Below are positions 61,366-64,000 of a DNA stretch of 64,000 bases, one piece after another. The notes under the pieces were generated by a model that was not told where the DNA came from, did not search any database, and saw only the letters and a list, made by a program, of their open reading frames with translations. Position 1 is the stretch's first letter; every line of letters starts with the position of its first letter. The stretch comes from Chryseobacterium aquifrigidense (GTDB lineage Bacteria > Bacteroidota > Bacteroidia > Flavobacteriales > Weeksellaceae). The stretch spans positions 3,308,393-3,372,392 of the forward strand of contig NZ_VFPD01000001.1 of NCBI RefSeq assembly GCF_006716485.1. The letters run 5' to 3'. The position numbers and the translations under genes are program-made.

Positions 61366-61898
61366 CTGTTGATGATTTTAAGAAAGACAGCAATATAGCT
61401 TTTGGAATTTTATACCAACAGTATTTTGGTTATACTCAAAAATTCATTCTCAGGAATAAAGGGAATCTGCAAGATGCAGAAGATATTTTCCAGGATGCCC
61501 TGCTCATTCTGTATGAAAAACTGAATGCCGATGAGTTTAAAGTTCAAACCTGTCTGGGAAACTACATTATCGGAATTGTTAAAAATCTGTGGTTAAAAAA
61601 ATTAAGAAACAGAAATTTTTATATAGAGTCTCCCGAAATCTATTTCATAGAACATCAGCAGGAAATAAGTGCTGCCATTGAAGATGAAAGATATTATTGG
61701 GAAAAGCTGGCGGGTTATATCAAGTCTATTTCTTCACACTGCCAGAATCTGATCCATGACATTTTTATTGAAAATAAAAGTATTGAGGAAATCCAGAACA
61801 AGTATCAGTATTCAAGCAGGCATAATGCTCAGAATCAAAAATACAAATGTGTAGAACAGATCAAAAAGATAAAAAACAACAGTGTTTTTTCTACCTGA
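61338..61898 (+). CDS. Sigma-70 family (ECF-like) RNA polymerase sigma factor
   Basis: A 186-residue regulator. The start codon is GTG at 61338 (no ATG is available in frame nearby), inside the last 28 bp of tilS. The region-2 motif NLQDAEDIFQDALLILYEKL is clear. The region-4 HTH is divergent but present (CQNLIHDIFIENKSIEEIQNKYQYSS, then NAQNQKYKCVEQIKKI), as in Bacteroidota ECF factors. No anti-sigma gene is adjacent; the neighbour is a thioredoxin-peroxiredoxin fusion. Its regulon is not deducible. Confidence 0.87.
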   Translation: MDRKTTNSLAVDDFKKDSNIAFGILYQQYFGYTQKFILRNKGNLQDAEDIFQDALLILYEKLNADEFKVQTCLGNYIIGIVKNLWLKKLRNRNFYIESPEIYFIEHQQEISAAIEDERYYWEKLAGYIKSISSHCQNLIHDIFIENKSIEEIQNKYQYSSRHNAQNQKYKCVEQIKKIKNNSVFST

Positions 61899-61978
61899 CA
61901 ATCAAGTTATTAAAAAAAAGTAATTTAATGATGGGTGATTTTTTTATGGATCAGGGAACCTAATAAGAAAAGAAATAT

Positions 61979-62938
61979 ATGTTTAAAAAAATCATTTTGA
62001 GTTTTCTTATAGCAATAGGAATTTCATTGAATGCACAAAGCACAGGTATCAGTTTTCAAAAAATTGATTTAGAGGCGGCGAAAAAAATAGCGGCAAAAGA
62101 GAATAAACTGATCTTCATTGACCTGTTCACCACATGGTGCGGCCCATGCAAGCTCATGGCAAAAAACACCTTCACAGACACCAGAGTTGGAGAGATGTTC
62201 AACAAAAATTTTGTAAACCTTGCCATAGACGCAGAAAAAGAAGGTCTGGGACTCGCCAAAGAGTTTAAAGTGGTCAACTATCCTTCCTTTTTATTCCTGG
62301 ATCCGAATGGAAAGCTAGTTCAATATGATTTCGGATATTATAATGCAGAACAGTTTTTAAGCGTAGGAGCATCTGTTCTGGAAAAAAAAATGCCACAATC
62401 CGGCAAAACCTTAGATCAGGTAAAAGGAAAAATGGTAGGAGATAAAATTGATAATTTCAATGCGAAAGATCACTTGGGAAATACATTCTCTTCATCAAAA
62501 GAAAACAAAAAACTGGTGGTTGTTTTTATCCGCGGACAATGGTGCCCGTACTGTAACAAATATATTGAAACATTACAGAATCTGTCTCCGGAATTGAAGT
62601 CGAAAAATGCAAAACTCGTTATTATTTCTCCCGAAAAACCGGAATTTATAGAGAAGACGATCAGTAAAACAAAGACAGACTATACTGTTTTATATGACGA
62701 AGGGTATAAAATTGCAGAAGCTTTTGATGTTCTTTACACTCCTGATAGTGAAACTCTTAATTTTTACAACTCAAAATTAAAGGAGGATTTTGCTGACAGC
62801 AGATCAGATCATTCAGGACGACTTCCTGTATCCGCAACATTCATTCTTAATGAAGGTAAAGAAATTACATGGAGACATTTTGATCCCGATTATAAAAAAA
62901 GAGCATCAGTAGAAGATATTTTAAAAAATCTGAATTGA
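61979..62938 (+). CDS. Exported thioredoxin-peroxiredoxin fusion protein
   Basis: A 319-residue periplasmic protein (signal peptide ending SLNAQ). Residues 25-140 are a thioredoxin domain with the active site TTWCGPCK (C54, C57). Residues 155-319 form an AhpC/TSA-like redoxin domain with RGQWCPYCNKY (C189, C192). Such a fusion could pass electrons from thioredoxin to peroxiredoxin within one chain and would act on periplasmic oxidative stress or cytochrome maturation. It lies 80 bp after the sigma factor, and this pair is flanked by the tilS repeats. Confidence 0.88.
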   Translation: MFKKIILSFLIAIGISLNAQSTGISFQKIDLEAAKKIAAKENKLIFIDLFTTWCGPCKLMAKNTFTDTRVGEMFNKNFVNLAIDAEKEGLGLAKEFKVVNYPSFLFLDPNGKLVQYDFGYYNAEQFLSVGASVLEKKMPQSGKTLDQVKGKMVGDKIDNFNAKDHLGNTFSSSKENKKLVVVFIRGQWCPYCNKYIETLQNLSPELKSKNAKLVIISPEKPEFIEKTISKTKTDYTVLYDEGYKIAEAFDVLYTPDSETLNFYNSKLKEDFADSRSDHSGRLPVSATFILNEGKEITWRHFDPDYKKRASVEDILKNLN

Positions 62939-63060
62939 TTTTTCCAGTTTTTCTATCCTGGTAAAAATTCAAATGATCATACCAAGTTGGCAAAATTGAA
63001 AAAATCAATAATCATTTTGAATGCAAAATAAGCAACATATGTATTGTGATTGGAGCATAT

Positions 63061-63206
63061 GATAAAATATTTTACGCATCAGGCTTAAAAAAAGAAAGTT
63101 TCTAAATTTTTTAGGGACGAAAAATTATCTATTTTAGCGAGGCAAAAAATCTGTACACAGAGTTATTAGGAATAATGCTGTATTTGGCAGCCTTCCTTTC
63201 AGGTAA
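63061..63206 (+). pseudogene. Relic of a TilS C-terminal domain upstream of dsbD
   Basis: Reading across frames it gives DKIFYASGLKK, KVSKFFRDEKLSILARQKI and NNAVFGSLPFR then TAA. These align in order with DEFYPTG, KVSKFFRDEKLSALVRENI and GNHILGVIPLR of the intact TilS upstream. It contains stops and at least two frameshifts, so it is non-functional. Its central 42 bp are identical to tilS while the flanks are diverged, indicating a fragment of a second, displaced tilS 3' end beside the DsbD gene. The rest of 62939-63060 shows no gene. Confidence 0.75.
63089..63130 (+). repeat. 42-bp direct repeat, copy 2 in the tilS relic
   Basis: Identical to 61171-61212 within tilS. It is flanked by diverged TilS-like sequence and lies about 140 bp upstream of the DsbD-like gene. 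Confidence 0.9.
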
Positions 63207-63269
63207 AACAGAAATTATGCAAAGAATGAGAAAACGAAATGGAGTCTCAAAACTTTAACGAAATGAACA

Positions 63270-64000
63270 ATGAAATTTAGAAATTGGTTTTTATTAATTC
63301 TACTATTTTTAGCGACAGGAATTAATGCGCAGATAAAAAATCCTGTAAAGTTTAAATTCACCATCAACGAACTGGGAAACAATCAATACGAAGCGGTATT
63401 GAATGCTACCATGGAAAGCGGATGGCACATTTACTCTAAAGATTTACCGGAAGATACCGGAATTCCGACGGAGTATAAAGTGACAGGAAAGAATATTGAG
63501 TTGATTGGAAAATTTACCGAAGCCGGTAAAAAACATGAAGAATTTTCTGAAGCATTTGGAGGAACGATTGTATTCTACTCCAATTCTGCCGGATTTAAGC
63601 AGAAATTTAAATTAAAAGATCCGACAAAACCCGCAGATATTACTTCTGAAATTACCTATCAGACTTGTGACGACAGAGTTTGTCTGGCTCCCAATACATT
63701 AGAGTTCAGCCAAAAAGTTACCCCAAAAGGTGCAACGGAAGAGGCTGCAACTGAGGAAACCACAGGTCCTGTAAAAGACTCTGTAAAAATTACTGAAACG
63801 GTTACTGAAAATCCAGCAAAAACAGAAGCTACGATCACAGAAACTTCAAAACTGGATCCGAAGCAGCTGAAAATTGCAACCATTGATTTCAAAAAACCTT
63901 TGACAGATTGCGGTACAGCGTCTACCAAAGTGGATGAAAATTACTGGACATATCTATTCCTTGGATTTATCGGAGGGTTAATTGCCTTGCTTACGCCATG
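63270..64000 (+). CDS. dsbD: DsbD-type protein-disulfide reductase, 3' end beyond window
   Basis: The first 243 codons of a membrane thiol-disulfide carrier. A signal peptide (MKFRNWFLLILLFLATGINAQ) is followed by an N-terminal DsbD-alpha domain (YEAVLNATMESGWHIYSKDLPEDTGIPTEY) with the CDDRVC cysteine pair in YQTCDDRVCLAPN. A Thr/Glu-rich linker follows, then the first membrane helix (YLFLGFIGGLIALLTP), including the LTP motif of the transmembrane domain. The remainder lies outside. In flavobacteria tilS is usually directly upstream of such a gene; here 1.9 kb separates them. Confidence 0.88.
   Translation, partial: MKFRNWFLLILLFLATGINAQIKNPVKFKFTINELGNNQYEAVLNATMESGWHIYSKDLPEDTGIPTEYKVTGKNIELIGKFTEAGKKHEEFSEAFGGTIVFYSNSAGFKQKFKLKDPTKPADITSEITYQTCDDRVCLAPNTLEFSQKVTPKGATEEAATEETTGPVKDSVKITETVTENPAKTEATITETSKLDPKQLKIATIDFKKPLTDCGTASTKVDENYWTYLFLGFIGGLIALLTP

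Noticed and set aside
61171..63130. Transposon or integrative element bounded by the 42-bp repeats
   Set aside because: No transposase, integrase, terminal inverted repeats or short target duplications are seen; only a recombination scenario is supported.

Overview
The window reads as a chromosomal segment of a Flavobacteriia/Weeksellaceae bacterium, most likely Chryseobacterium or a close relative. The base composition is AT-rich, many genes are preceded by the Bacteroidota -7 box TAnnTTTG rather than a Shine-Dalgarno sequence, and there is a type IX secretion sorting domain. Family content is typical of the group: single-cytochrome succinate dehydrogenase, bacillithiol deacetylase BshB1, DUF2480, DUF3276, DUF6048 and DUF6452 proteins, a two-ExbD TonB operon, ribosomal protein bTHX, and a bacteriocin-like peptide with an MKNLKKLSR leader. 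Most of the window is housekeeping chromosome with accessory patches; no transposase, integrase, prophage or CRISPR array was seen. All functional calls come from motif and family recognition, not from database searches.

Layout. 1-9.4 kb: a truncated reprolysin-like protease, the DUF6048-DUF6452-rlmD group, a thioredoxin-fold lipoprotein without CxxC, and sdhCAB. 9.6-17 kb: comEC, a GH99 mannosidase, lpxB, DUF2480, DUF937, bTHX and a MATE exporter. 17-24.7 kb: a DUF2975/HTH module under a perfect 31-bp dyad, two secreted ankyrin paralogues, aspS, an astacin-ricin lipoprotein, purA and a Crp/Fnr regulator. 24.8-28.7 kb: ku and ligD for non-homologous end joining, with ligD split by a poly-A frameshift, followed by a membrane-protein gene split by an amber codon. 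28.7-34.7 kb: mscS, an SDR enzyme, yajC, a DUF1573 protein, nusB, an ABC exporter and DUF3276. 34.8-39.1 kb: two large secreted proteins (FG-GAP repeats; T9SS beta-helix). 39.2-49 kb: tRNA-His, bshB1, the exbB-exbD-exbD-tonB operon with a small membrane protein, a PstS-like lipoprotein and a TPR protein, then leuS. 49-55.8 kb: a lipocalin-like lipoprotein, surface-polysaccharide type genes (acyltransferase, GT2, unknown), waaA, cupin, DUF1648, an NlpC/P60 protein and an O-methyltransferase.

The most unusual area is 55.85-59.04 kb: a 51-residue double-glycine-type precursor whose six cysteines follow the inhibitor-cystine-knot order, a 52-codon ORF with its own terminator, two unfamiliar membrane-anchored proteins and an HTTM (gamma-carboxylase-like/SdpB-like) membrane protein. 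It may be a small peptide production or immunity locus; this is inference.

The end (59-64 kb) holds an OmpA lipoprotein, tilS, a GTG-started sigma factor overlapping tilS, a thioredoxin-peroxiredoxin fusion and the start of a DsbD-like gene. A 42-bp stretch of tilS is repeated exactly upstream of dsbD, inside a decayed second TilS C-terminus, as though the sigma/thioredoxin pair had been inserted at the 3' end of tilS.
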